Origin: Cognatundibacterium rivi
GTDB lineage: Bacteria > Pseudomonadota > Gammaproteobacteria > Burkholderiales > Burkholderiaceae_D
Length of the DNA: 64,000 bases
Assembly: GCF_018139565.1 (NCBI RefSeq)
Contig: NZ_JAGSPK010000002.1
Location: 248,001-312,000, forward strand
Direction: 5' to 3'
Part shown: in pieces, positions 17,826-26,179 of the stretch
Numbering within the stretch: the stretch's first letter is position 1
How the letters are laid out: each line of letters opens with the position of its first letter
Notes under the pieces: generated by a model
Told to the model about the DNA's origin: nothing
Database searches by the model: none
Seen by the model: the letters and a program-made list of their open reading frames with translations, nothing else
Position numbers and translations under genes: made by a program

Positions 17826-18995
17826 TTAGTTCTCTGGTCTTGTCATGACCCAGTTACCTTTCCTTCCTGTTGTACTGCTCCAGGTTCCACTCAGTTTAAT
17901 CAGAGATTCTGCTTTTCCTGTAATGCTAATCATCTCAATATTATTTTGTGCTGTGGTTAGTGTAACATTTCCATTGGCGTCAATTTTTCCTTGAAAAACA
18001 GGCTTAGGTCTTGTCCCGTTATTCGCAAGAGTGCAACTCATACTGAAGTTGCCATCTGCCGGAATCTGATCCTTTCGCCAGTTTGTTAAATTACTTTGGG
18101 GGACAACCATGCAACTCAGGCCTGTTCCACTTGTGTCGCTGAAATCCCAAGGTCCGGCAAATCGCTCCACTGCAGGTGCAGTACTCTTGGATTTAGTTTC
18201 ATAAGCAATCAACTCCACATTGACGTCATCGTAAGATGGGCTTCCATCCAAAGATGCAGACGATGCGGGTGAGTCATAAAATGTTTCGGTCGTACGAATA
18301 TTACATTTGACATAAATACCTGTACTTACGTCTCGCCAACAGGTGCGTTCCGATAAAACAGAGGGGCGTTCGCCGGTTGATGTGAACATAGTTTCGGCCG
18401 TGGTGAAAACTTCTTTCAAGGTCTTGTGCTTACCTGTGTTAAGAGTGATTTCTTCAATCGCAGTAATTTTCCCAGTGCTTTTTTCTTTGTAAATGTCTGC
18501 CCGGTAACCTGGTGTAGCGCAGGTCATCGTTGAGTCGACGTTCCATTGCTGCCCGACGAAATAGGGAGACCTTGCACTGCTCATGCCCGGATCGTAACTG
18601 CAGGTATTGTAAAACTTAATGTCAGGTAACTGGATGTAGGACAATCGGAAGCGGTTCGCCACAACACCATCTTTATCCAGTACTTCTGTAAAGTGAGTGC
18701 TGTAAGGCCCACTGACGTATATCGCCCGGTTTTGCAATCCTTGCGCATTAGGTGCGGAGTAGATTTCACTTCTGTAATAGGTGTCCCAGGTATTTGCGTA
18801 GCGGAAACGATGGGAAACTTTGAATGTATACGTGTCCCCCTCTGCAGCTAACGGCCTTACGTATTGAGTAGATGTTGGGGCAGGGTCCGAAATCGCATTG
18901 TTGTTAGTACTTGTTGAACTGCTGCTTCCCCCACCCCCGCAGGACGCGAGTAGACCAATCGTGATAGTGCAGATAAGAGTTTGTTTATATTTCAT
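17826..18995 (-). CDS. hypothetical lipoprotein
   Basis: A 389-residue protein with a clear lipobox (LLASC at residues 15-19, Cys19 followed by a Gly/Ser-rich linker GGGGSSSS), so it is predicted to be lipid-anchored in the envelope. The rest is rich in Thr, Ser, Tyr and beta-strand patterns; several Cys (for example in FYNTCSYDP, STMTCATP, ERTCWRD, YVKCNIR) could form disulfides. I do not recognise a family. The gene lies directly downstream of the truncated rlmI, and its composition is somewhat more AT-rich than the isp genes, so it may be an acquired gene. Confidence 0.75.
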   Translation of the reverse strand: MKYKQTLICTITIGLLASCGGGGSSSSTSTNNNAISDPAPTSTQYVRPLAAEGDTYTFKVSHRFRYANTWDTYYRSEIYSAPNAQGLQNRAIYVSGPYSTHFTEVLDKDGVVANRFRLSYIQLPDIKFYNTCSYDPGMSSARSPYFVGQQWNVDSTMTCATPGYRADIYKEKSTGKITAIEEITLNTGKHKTLKEVFTTAETMFTSTGERPSVLSERTCWRDVSTGIYVKCNIRTTETFYDSPASSASLDGSPSYDDVNVELIAYETKSKSTAPAVERFAGPWDFSDTSGTGLSCMVVPQSNLTNWRKDQIPADGNFSMSCTLANNGTRPKPVFQGKIDANGNVTLTTAQNNIEMISITGKAESLIKLSGTWSSTTGRKGNWVMTRPEN

Positions 18996-19299
18996 AGAGT
19001 AATAGTTTTTAATTTTTAACTAACTTTCTATTATAACTTTGCCACTTTTGTTAGTAAATTGAAAAAACGTCGCAGTTGTTCAGCTAATGACTTTTATCAA
19101 AAACGATTGATACCCGCGGGGAAAAGAGGGGGAGGCTTTCGTGGGCATAGCTGTGCTAAGCCTCTCTAGTACAATAATTGCTTTGTTTGTATCAGTGCAT
19201 TAAGCAAAAATTGAATTGTCAGTAATGGCCATCGCTTGTTCAAATACACTTGATTTCATTTAAACCAAAGATATGCCATGCGAAATAGCAAGAGCGTAG
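18996..19299. other. AT-rich intergenic region after the truncated rlmI
   Basis: These 304 bases separate the lipoprotein start from the rlmI stop. They hold a 7-bp inverted repeat (GAGGCTT 19132-19138 with AAGCCTC 19158-19164) and presumably the lipoprotein promoter. I find no trace of the missing methyltransferase domain here in any frame. Confidence 0.5.
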
Positions 19300-19875
19300 T
19301 TAATCAAACCCGTATTCATCAGGTGGCGCTTCACCTGCGAGGGCGCTGGAATTCCATGGTAAACCTTCGCCTTTGCGTACCAGTTCGTCTGCATATTCAT
19401 ATACATTCGGGCAACCAGTTTCGGCGATCAGCGTTTTGACAATGGTCACTTTCCAGGCATCCACACAGGCGGCCTGAAATTGGCAGACCAGATAGCCAGG
19501 TTTGTCGCCGTAAAAATCGACCAGTAAGCCCGGCAACTGATCGGCTTCCGCATTAATCAGTCGTTTTGCGCTGCCCGCTTTGTTTTTGCTTGCGCGCGAT
19601 TTCGCTAACGCCGCCTGAACCCGACGTTTGATCATGGCGTGATCCACCGCTTCTTTTTCATCGAGCGTCCAGATCCGGGCGCGAATCTGCGATTTCGGGC
19701 TCCATCCGGCACGTGCCAGAAATTGGCCGGAAGACGAACGGACCAGCGCCGTTGCGCCGGATTTAATTCGCTCGCCAAATTTACCGTCTATGCGTTCGAT
19801 GGCTGAAAGATAAATCCAGGGTTGCCCCTCCAGCAATGCTTTTTCTTTACCTTGTTTGATCGTGATGATGAGCAT
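19300..19875 (-). pseudogene. rlmI: truncated 23S rRNA m5C methyltransferase RlmI-like (PUA domain and start of catalytic part only)
   Basis: The 191-residue product matches the first half of RlmI-type methyltransferases, which are about 390-400 residues: KALLEGQPWIYLSAIERIDGK, the PUA-domain core LARAGWSPKSQIRARIWTLD and RLINAEADQLPGLLVDFYGD. It stops with a TAA/TGA-type stop right after the segment PPDEYGFD, where the Rossmann SAM-binding domain should begin. The NPP-type and SAM motifs are therefore absent, so it cannot methylate by itself. A decayed gene is most likely; a free-standing PUA protein is possible but less so. Confidence 0.75.
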
Positions 19876-20186
19876 AGCGGTTCCGGATGTGGGTGAAATG
19901 AAAGGCGCGGAATATACCCTGTTTGAGCTATTCTTGCTGTGTCTTTTGCGTTACTTTAGCTTCGCAAGGTGTTTGTACATAGTCAGCTAGGTGTTATTTC
20001 AGTCGGAAAAGCGCTCTCTGCTACAATACAGCCCCTGATCGGGGTAGGTATGACGGATTTTTATTGCAAATGAGCGTAGTATTTTCCTTGCATGTCTTTA
20101 AATCCGCGCTTTCGATGCTATCTGTGCAGCACGCTTACAGCGCCGCCCTTGTTCAAAATTTCACCTACATTTACACAATATACGCC
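19876..20186. other. leader and promoter region of slyD
   Basis: These 311 bases carry divergent promoters for rlmI and slyD. A TACAAT at 20022-20027 and a small CCCC-TGATC-GGGG hairpin (20032-20044) suggest a transcription start near 20034 and a long slyD leader. An in-frame ATG at 20064 would add 41 residues unlike any FKBP and is not accepted. Confidence 0.45.
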
Positions 20187-20666
20187 ATGCAAATTAAAGC
20201 CAACTCCGTTGTCAGCCTGAATTACACGATGTTCAATACGAACGGCGACATCATTGATCAGAACCGTGATCCTATTGTTTATCTGCACGGTGATTACGAC
20301 AATATTCTGCCCGCCGTTGAAGCCGCGTTGGAAGGCAAGAAGGTTGGCGATAAGGTATCTGTGGTGCTGGCACCGGAAGACGGCTTTGGTGAAATCGAAT
20401 CCGAATTCGTGCGCGAAGAAGATATCAGCGCATTTCCACCGGATATCGAAGTCGGCATGATGTTTGAAACCCGCGATCCGGAAACTGAAGAAACCATGCA
20501 GTTCCGCGTCACGAAGATTGATGCCGGTGTTGTGACTGTGGATGGCAATCATCCGCTGGCGGGCATGACGATACGCTTCGACACGGAAGTGCTGGATATT
20601 CGTGAAGCGACTGACGAAGAAATCGTCCACGGTCACGTACACGGCGAACACGGTCACCACCATTAA
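20187..20666 (+). CDS. slyD: FKBP-type peptidyl-prolyl isomerase SlyD
   Basis: A 159-residue prolyl isomerase and chaperone. The FKBP half-strands flank an inserted chaperone flap (about residues 70-125): LAPEDGFGEIESEFV at its entry and GNHPLAGMTIRFD at its exit, both hallmarks of SlyD. The C-terminus (residues 148-159, HGHVHGEHGHHH) is His-rich, as in SlyD proteins that bind nickel and help hydrogenase maturation, but shorter than in E. coli. The start at 20187 matches family N-termini. Confidence 0.93.
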   Translation: MQIKANSVVSLNYTMFNTNGDIIDQNRDPIVYLHGDYDNILPAVEAALEGKKVGDKVSVVLAPEDGFGEIESEFVREEDISAFPPDIEVGMMFETRDPETEETMQFRVTKIDAGVVTVDGNHPLAGMTIRFDTEVLDIREATDEEIVHGHVHGEHGHHH

Positions 20667-21014
20667 TTCTGGCGACGGATCTGTGCCCGGCGATCCTTGT
20701 TGAGAGCCGGTGCAGATCACAGCCTGTCGGCGCAGTTTGCCAGTTTACATATACTCCCCCGGGTATATGTAAACACCCTTGAATAATATAAGGGAAATGC
20801 CAGTTTTTGCTGCATACTCCCCAAAAACACCTCATTTTTGGCACTCAGGCGGTATTTTTTTAGGATCAGCAGCCGCTGTCATGCGATGAAGTCGCTGGCG
20901 CCTGGTTGCCAGTGTCAGCCGCATTCAGGGGAACGTTGATGTAGCGCTGATGGTCTTGTCAGCGTGAATAAAAGCGTGAAAAAAGCGTGAATAAAAAATG
21001 GAAGCGAAAAGCAT
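20667..21014. other. intergenic region with dispersed repeat copy A
   Basis: The 348 bases between slyD and the J-domain gene hold the first copy of the TACTCCCC repeat (20744-20822) and, after it, a possible promoter with no clear sigma-70 boxes. No coding signal is seen. Confidence 0.6.
20744..20822 (+). repeat. TACTCCCC palindrome-plus-box repeat, copy A
   Basis: An 11-bp stem (TTTACATATAC 20744-20754 with 20763-20773, C/G-rich centre TCCCCCGG) is followed by CCCTT at 20776 and by the single box ATACTCCCC at 20814-20822, 55 nt from the palindrome centre. Copies B, C and D share this layout. Confidence 0.75.
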
Positions 21015-21293
21015 ATGAAAGATTATTACGTCATTCTCGGTATTGCGCCGAATGCGTCATTGTCGGATGTGAAAAAAGCCTTCCGCCAGAAAGCGGCAGA
21101 GTTCCATCCTGACAGGAATACATCGGAACTGGCACCAGAAAAATTTCATGCGGTCAAAGAAGCCTACGACATTTTGTCTGACGATGCGGCGCGTGCCGCT
21201 TATGATGAAAATCGTCGTCGTAACTTGCTCGATTCTCCGCTGGAAACGGCGACTGACATCTGGAAGCATTATTTATCAGGAGTATTGAAGTGA
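21015..21293 (+). CDS. stand-alone J-domain protein
   Basis: A 92-residue protein that is almost only a J-domain: YYVILGIAPNASLSDVKKAF (helices I-II), the invariant HPD at residues 31-33, and helix III/IV EKFHAVKEAYDILSDDAARAAYD. J-domains stimulate the ATPase of Hsp70 (DnaK) and give it client specificity. There is no Gly/Phe region, zinc centre or substrate-binding domain; clients must therefore be chosen by a partner. Its stop overlaps the GTG start of the next gene by 2 nt (GTGA), indicating translational coupling. It is the first gene of an unusual four-gene cluster. Confidence 0.9.
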   Translation: MKDYYVILGIAPNASLSDVKKAFRQKAAEFHPDRNTSELAPEKFHAVKEAYDILSDDAARAAYDENRRRNLLDSPLETATDIWKHYLSGVLK

Positions 21294-21889
21294 AATTGTC
21301 CCGTTTTTTTGAAGATCTGATGGCGGTGTATAACGCCGAAATCGAAGATCTGAAATCAGATTCCGAAGGCAAAAATGTCCTGAAGGCGCGTCTGCGTGAA
21401 AAAGGCGAACAACTGCCTTTGTTGTTGCCGATGATGGAATCGAACCCGGAAATGCTGGCATCGGCCTTCCACATGGGATTTATATTCATGAATCCGCTGG
21501 CGCTGGAATCACTGTCGACCCGCGAAGAAGCCAAGCTGCCAACGTGGAAAAGTTTATCCGCTGCCGTCAAACTCGAGCCTTGGGCAGAACCATTGAGCAA
21601 GATCGTTTTAAAAGAAGCGGCCGGTGAGAAATTTCTGGTGATTGCGGCAGCGCTCGAATATCTGAATCGCGGCCAGCAAACGCGCAAACACAGCGCCACG
21701 AATACACTGGAAGCCGACGACGAAGATAAAGAAATCAACGACGCCGATGAAGAATTGAAAGAAAACGGCGACCTCGATGGAAACTACGGTCGCCACGGCC
21801 GCGACGACGGCGATGATGGTGACGATTACGACCTTGACGAAGCAGGCGCAGACTGGCTGGCTGAACAAGGTTTTGACCGCAAAGACTAA
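21290..21889 (+). CDS. hypothetical protein with acidic tail, J-domain cluster
   Basis: A 199-residue protein starting at GTG 21290, with CAGGAG 7 nt upstream. I do not recognise it. Residues 1-130 look helical (FFEDLMAVYNAEIEDLK, LPLLLPMMESNPEMLASAFH); residues about 140-185 are dominated by Asp, Glu, Asn and Gly (for example DDEDKEINDADEEL, DDGDDGDDYDLDE) and are likely disordered. Such tails occur on proteins that interact with basic partners or assembly factors. Coupled to the J-domain gene and followed after 9 nt by another unknown with a similar tail, so it is probably a functional partner of both. Confidence 0.75.
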   Translation: MKLSRFFEDLMAVYNAEIEDLKSDSEGKNVLKARLREKGEQLPLLLPMMESNPEMLASAFHMGFIFMNPLALESLSTREEAKLPTWKSLSAAVKLEPWAEPLSKIVLKEAAGEKFLVIAAALEYLNRGQQTRKHSATNTLEADDEDKEINDADEELKENGDLDGNYGRHGRDDGDDGDDYDLDEAGADWLAEQGFDRKD

Positions 21890-21898
21890 GGATAAAAC

Positions 21899-22657
21899 AT
21901 GAGCTTACCTGCATTAATTGAAGCGCAAAACCTGATCATGGCGGGCGATATCGCCGGTGCCGAATTCGCATTGGCTAACATCGCAGAAACAGAAGGCGAC
22001 AAGGCGCTGGTCGCCGCACTGGATGATTTTCCGGCCAAAGATTTACTGGCGATTATCCGCGAATACGACGCGTCCAAAGAGTCGTTGGTGAATTTGCTGG
22101 TGACGCCGGAACAATTCGCACAAGCGGTTGTGCTGGAGCGCCGTTATGGCGATCAGACGCATGAGCAATTACGCGGCATGATCAATTCCGTTATTTTCCG
22201 TGAAGGCGCTGATCCTGCAGAATTTTTGTACGAAATCGCCGAAGTCGACGGTGGCTACGATGCGCTGGTTGATTACCTGATGGATCGTGCACCGATGGTC
22301 GAGCATTTTTATAAATACGCGACGTTCGATTTATACGAATATGGCGATGGCGCTAAAACCCAGGCGCAGGAAGACGATCTGATGAATCTGGATCGGGATA
22401 CCGAAAGCCTCGCGTCGCCACTTGATATGGCGAATCTGGAAGATCACGACTGGATGCAGGTCACCTATCTGCTGCGTTACGAGTTGCCGGAAATTTTCCG
22501 TGAAGTGCTGATGAAGCTGCGCGCTCGCTATAAAGCGTATCTGGCGAGCCAGCAAAGTGATGAGCTTGAAGGCGGCGAGGGCGAGGCAGAAGAAGATGAG
22601 CGTCCTAAAAATAATGATGACGGTGACGACAAGGATGACGAAGAATCCGCGCTGTAA
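21899..22657 (+). CDS. hypothetical helical protein with acidic tail, J-domain cluster
   Basis: A 252-residue protein with start ATG 21899 after AAGGATAA. The body is helical; the segment FPAKDLLAIIREYD followed by LLVTPEQFAQAV recalls the helical-repeat pattern of the DUF6178 family, but this is from memory and weak. The last 40 residues are strongly acidic (EGGEGEAEEDE, DDGDDKDDEE), like the preceding gene. No enzyme motif, signal peptide or membrane segment is visible. A terminator hairpin follows at 22680. Confidence 0.75.
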   Translation: MSLPALIEAQNLIMAGDIAGAEFALANIAETEGDKALVAALDDFPAKDLLAIIREYDASKESLVNLLVTPEQFAQAVVLERRYGDQTHEQLRGMINSVIFREGADPAEFLYEIAEVDGGYDALVDYLMDRAPMVEHFYKYATFDLYEYGDGAKTQAQEDDLMNLDRDTESLASPLDMANLEDHDWMQVTYLLRYELPEIFREVLMKLRARYKAYLASQQSDELEGGEGEAEEDERPKNNDDGDDKDDEESAL

Positions 22658-22679
22658 TTTGCTGTCGGCATTCTGAATC

Positions 22680-22714
22680 AATGCAGAGCGCGGCGATCGT
22701 GTTCTGCATTTTTT
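22680..22714 (+). terminator. terminator within the J-domain cluster
   Basis: AATGCAGA (22680-22687) pairs with TCTGCATT (22703-22710), followed by TTTTT. It separates the first three genes of the cluster from the fourth, so the fourth may have its own promoter or depend on read-through. Confidence 0.7.
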
Positions 22715-22789
22715 GTTAGTTTCCCTAATTCCGGTAAGTTGCTTGCGCCAATGTGCGTCAGCTGCGAGTAAAAAGCGAGTGAAGATACG

Positions 22790-24010
22790 ATGACAGCCTC
22801 TGTTTACGATATTGCCCTGATTGATAACCGGCCATTTTTTGAGTCAGCATTACGCTATGGCGTACAAAAAGCCATCATCGCCAGCAGCAAGATTGCAGCG
22901 ATCGAAACCGAAGCGCCGAAAGGCATGGTGCAGATTGCGGAAGCGTTTGGTAGTAAATATCTGCGCCCGGAAATTGAATTGGCACGCAAGCGCATCGTCA
23001 ATCTGGCGAGCCTGTATCTGATCGAGACATCGAAAGGCGATCTCGAACTGGCGGCCAAACTGATTCGTGACAATACTTTCCTGAGCCTGTCGCGTGGCGG
23101 CTCCGGCTTGTTGAAAGCCTTATTTGCGATGCCGGAATATGCCTTGCTCGGCCGCGAAACCAAAGGCAAGGTCGAAGATTTTCTGGATGCCTGGTCGCTC
23201 AAAGAGAAACCGCAGGAATACCGCAATGCGCTCGAACACCGCCAGCTCAATGCGCTGGAAATTCAGGCTGGATACTGGTTTGGCGAATGGCTGGGGCTGA
23301 CGCCATCGTATCTGCAGGATGAAGATGTGGAAGCCGTGGGCGTGGTTCGCACCGCCTTGCTGGCACAAATGTTTGGCGGCCCTGATGCCACGATCGAAAA
23401 TCAGATTCAATTTGCAACCTTGCTGGAAACAATACGTGCGATGACACCGGCAAAACGTAATAAAGCGCTGGCATCAGCTGATTTGTCTGAAGTGCCACCC
23501 GCCTTTTTGCCAGTGGTGCAGCGGGTGATCGACGAAATCAAACAACACGATTTACCCTTGCTGCAAAACAAAACAACGCCGCTGGCGCAACTGGTGTTTG
23601 CACTGAAAGAGCGTTATTACCTCGGCGATCATGAAATCGAAGATACCTCAGAATACGATGCGTTGGTATCCAAAGAATGGACGCGCCTGACCAAAGGCAA
23701 GATAGACGTTGATTCGCTGATGACCCTGTTTTTATGTATCTCAGCCGGTGTTCCGCCCAAAACCACGCTGACAGAAAAAGCCGCAAAAACCATCATCAAA
23801 CAATTCCGCAACGATGGCTTTGATCACGCGCTGGCGACTGCCTGGATCAAAGAATCGGCACCGCATGAAAAGCAGGAAGGCTTGCTGGAAGACTGGGACA
23901 ATTTCGTCGAAGAAGCCAATCAATACCTGCTTGATGACTGGGACACCTACCTGACTGGTGCGATCCGTTTCCTGACGATGCACTGCCATATTCAGAAGGC
24001 GGGGAAATAA
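22790..24010 (+). CDS. hypothetical helical protein, last gene of J-domain cluster
   Basis: A 406-residue soluble, mostly helical protein that I do not recognise. Notable segments are DNTFLSLSRGGSGLLKALF (about residues 93-112), a middle part with LAQLVFALKERYYLGDHEIED and a C-terminal acidic helix rich in Trp (LLEDWDNFVEEANQYLLDDWD). No signal peptide, membrane segment or nucleotide-binding motif is seen. Same strand and codon style as the three genes before it, 132 nt downstream of them across a terminator, so association is probable but not certain. Confidence 0.75.
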   Translation: MTASVYDIALIDNRPFFESALRYGVQKAIIASSKIAAIETEAPKGMVQIAEAFGSKYLRPEIELARKRIVNLASLYLIETSKGDLELAAKLIRDNTFLSLSRGGSGLLKALFAMPEYALLGRETKGKVEDFLDAWSLKEKPQEYRNALEHRQLNALEIQAGYWFGEWLGLTPSYLQDEDVEAVGVVRTALLAQMFGGPDATIENQIQFATLLETIRAMTPAKRNKALASADLSEVPPAFLPVVQRVIDEIKQHDLPLLQNKTTPLAQLVFALKERYYLGDHEIEDTSEYDALVSKEWTRLTKGKIDVDSLMTLFLCISAGVPPKTTLTEKAAKTIIKQFRNDGFDHALATAWIKESAPHEKQEGLLEDWDNFVEEANQYLLDDWDTYLTGAIRFLTMHCHIQKAGK

Positions 24011-24013
24011 GTT

Positions 24014-24045
24014 GCTCAAATCTTTGGTAAAAAAGGAATTTGAGC
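24014..24045 (+). terminator. weak hairpin after the J-domain cluster
   Basis: GCTCAAAT (24014-24021) pairs with ATTTGAGC (24038-24045); the following TTTCA is a poor T run. It may terminate the 406-residue gene. Confidence 0.4.
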
Positions 24046-24196
24046 TTTCATCGGAGTGATGATTTATTAGTACTTTTTGGGTTTATGGGTTTAGAGTGTG
24101 TTCATTAGCGAAATTTAGTGCGGGATTCAATGTGTGTGGGTAATTTTTACTGTTTCGCGTTGAAATTTATTTTTGCTGAATCTAAAACAAACATTT

Positions 24197-24823
24197 ATGA
24201 CTTCTAATGCTGACGAAGGTGCTCGTAAATACGGTCATCAATCTGAATTGATTGATGAGTTTGATTTGCTTCTCGGTAGATCCATTCGGACTTTTCAAGG
24301 GTTGGAACAAACAATTGAACATAGGCTTCTTCAATTGGCCGCCGCCAGTTCAAAACCCCGCGGTGAAGTGGTCGAGCTTCTGAGAATAGCGATTGCTGAA
24401 GCCCCTTTTCGTACCAAACGGCGATTGCTGGAGATGCAGATAAGTTACCTCCCATCAAGACCAGAGTATAAAAAGTGTTGTGAATTGCAAAAAACAAAGG
24501 CTGCACTTGAGCTTGAAATGAAACATGCCAATTCAGAAATTAAACGAATTGGACGTCTTGAGGACAGTAGAAATAAATTTGTTCATTCTCACTGGTTTGT
24601 TCTCGGTCAGCCTGAAGACAGTACCGATATTATTCCTGTTTTACGATCGAAGACGAAAGCTCACCCCCAAAATCCTCCACACGTACTGGAAGAATTTTCA
24701 GCAAAAAATTTTCGTAAATTTCTGTTAGATGTAGAGGGGGTTGATAAACAATTGTCGCAAGCGACGGGAAGGCTCTTAGGCCTATTGGGCTACGACGAAG
24801 ATAAAAAAATACCGAAAGCTTGA
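24197..24823 (+). CDS. hypothetical HEPN-like protein
   Basis: A 208-residue protein of unknown role. The start at ATG 24197 is chosen over a TTG at 24173; no good ribosome site precedes either. The protein is helical and contains RNKFVH (Arg125 to His130) within LEDSRNKFVHSHWF, which fits the R-x4-H signature of HEPN-superfamily proteins, many of which are RNases in toxin-antitoxin or defence systems. No antitoxin-like partner is adjacent. The gene is AT-rich relative to neighbours and stands alone before a terminator. HEPN membership is a pattern-based guess. Confidence 0.6.
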   Translation: MTSNADEGARKYGHQSELIDEFDLLLGRSIRTFQGLEQTIEHRLLQLAAASSKPRGEVVELLRIAIAEAPFRTKRRLLEMQISYLPSRPEYKKCCELQKTKAALELEMKHANSEIKRIGRLEDSRNKFVHSHWFVLGQPEDSTDIIPVLRSKTKAHPQNPPHVLEEFSAKNFRKFLLDVEGVDKQLSQATGRLLGLLGYDEDKKIPKA

Positions 24824-24915
24824 AACAAATTGCTAGCGGGTTATGTTTAGATGCTGCCAGACTCATCTTTACTCATTTAGTAATAGAGACGCGACGCGTA
24901 ACCTGAGACCCAAAA

Positions 24916-24944
24916 GGGCGACTTCGACAGTCGCCCATTTTTTT
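24916..24944 (+). terminator. terminator after the HEPN-like gene
   Basis: GGGCGACT (24916-24923) pairs with AGTCGCCC (24929-24936) and is followed by a run of seven T. The minus-strand gene yqhD ends at 24956, so it may also help there. Confidence 0.85.
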
Positions 24945-24955
24945 GTTCGAGTTGC

Positions 24956-26116
24956 TTACAAACTCAATTCCAGCACCTGACGGCTGACATCGAGCGTGAC
25001 GTCGCGTTTTTCGCCGATGGTCAGCATGCGGTGAGATTCCAGTGCGGCGATGATGGGGGATATATCGTCTGCGCCGAGTTTGTAATCGCTGAGGCGGGTT
25101 TTGACGCCCATTTGCTCAAAGTAATCCTGCATGCGGCTGATCGCGCTGTCGACGCGGCTGTCTTCGCTGCCTTCGCGGATATCCCAGACGCGCTCAGCGA
25201 ATTGCAGCAACTTCGCGCGTTTGCCTTCTTTGCGCACACGCAGCATACTCGGCAAGACGATAGCCAGTGTCTGGGCGTGGTCTATGCCATGCAGGGCAGT
25301 CAGTTCGTGGCCTATCATGTGGGTCGCCCAGTCTTGCGGTACGCCGGTAGAAATCAGACCATTCAAGGCCATCGTGGCGCACCACATCAGATTCGCACGC
25401 ACGTCGTAATCTTCTGGATTAGCGAGGGCTTTCGGGCCTTCTTCGATCAGCGTTTTGAGCAGGCCTTCGGCAAAGCGATCTTGCACCGGCGAGTTGACCG
25501 GATAGGTCAGGTACTGTTCCATTACGTGCACAAACGCATCGACCGCGCCGTTGCCGATCTGGCGTACTGGCAGGGTGTAAGTCGTGGTGGGGTCGAGAAC
25601 CGAAAATTTCGGGAAACAATGACGGCTGCTGAATGCGAGTTTGGCTTTGATCGATTGACGGGTGACGACGCCGCCATCATTCATTTCTGAGCCTGTCGCC
25701 GGTAAAGTCAGGATGCTGCCGAACGGCAGGGCTTTGGTCACATTGCGGCCATGTTTTTCCATAATCGCCCACGGATCGCCGCCTTCAAATAAGGCTGCCG
25801 CTGCGATGAATTTGGTGCCGTCAATCACTGAGCCGCCGCCGACCGCCAGCAGGAAATCAATATTGCCTTGTTTGATAACGTCGACGGCTTTCATCAGCGT
25901 TTCATAACTTGGATTGGGCTCGATGCCCGCAAATTCGGTGATGCTGCGGTTGCCGAGTGCGGCGATGACCTGATCGAACACGCCGTTTTGCTTGATGCTG
26001 CCACCACCGTACAGCAACAATACTTTGGCATCTGCCGGTATGGCTTGATGGATGTCGGCAATACGGCCTTTGCCGAACAGGATGTGAGTCGGATTGTAGA
26101 AATCGAAATTCAACAT
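24956..26116 (-). CDS. yqhD: NADPH-dependent iron-type alcohol dehydrogenase YqhD
   Basis: A 386-residue group III alcohol dehydrogenase whose sequence follows E. coli YqhD closely. The NADPH-binding GGGS motifs are at YGGGSIKQNG and AVGGGSVIDGTKF; metal ligands fit Asp193, His197 (VDAFVHVMEQY), His266 and His280 (WATHMIGHELTALHGIDHA). YqhD reduces short aldehydes such as acrolein, butyraldehyde or methylglyoxal-type products and protects against lipid-peroxidation aldehydes. A CGAACGTTCG-like site (26167-26176) lies 50 nt upstream, which may link it to lipid catabolism control. Confidence 0.93.
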   Translation of the reverse strand: MLNFDFYNPTHILFGKGRIADIHQAIPADAKVLLLYGGGSIKQNGVFDQVIAALGNRSITEFAGIEPNPSYETLMKAVDVIKQGNIDFLLAVGGGSVIDGTKFIAAAALFEGGDPWAIMEKHGRNVTKALPFGSILTLPATGSEMNDGGVVTRQSIKAKLAFSSRHCFPKFSVLDPTTTYTLPVRQIGNGAVDAFVHVMEQYLTYPVNSPVQDRFAEGLLKTLIEEGPKALANPEDYDVRANLMWCATMALNGLISTGVPQDWATHMIGHELTALHGIDHAQTLAIVLPSMLRVRKEGKRAKLLQFAERVWDIREGSEDSRVDSAISRMQDYFEQMGVKTRLSDYKLGADDISPIIAALESHRMLTIGEKRDVTLDVSRQVLELSL

Positions 26117-26166
26117 GGGCGTCTCCTTGAGAAAGTCTTATCTTAGCGTAAATTCAAAAAATAGAT

Positions 26167-26176
26167 CGGTCGTTCG
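26167..26176. promoter_or_regulatory. operator-like site ahead of yqhD
   Basis: CGGTCGTTCG (reverse CGAACGACCG) shares its core with the palindrome at 11561. It is about 50 nt upstream of the yqhD start on the minus strand, within the promoter zone. Regulator unknown. Confidence 0.35.
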
Positions 26177-26179
26177 CAA

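Noticed and set aside
25031..25690. Plus-strand open frame (219 codons) antisense to yqhD
   Set aside because: yqhD is strongly supported by its full family sequence; the shadow product has no motif.
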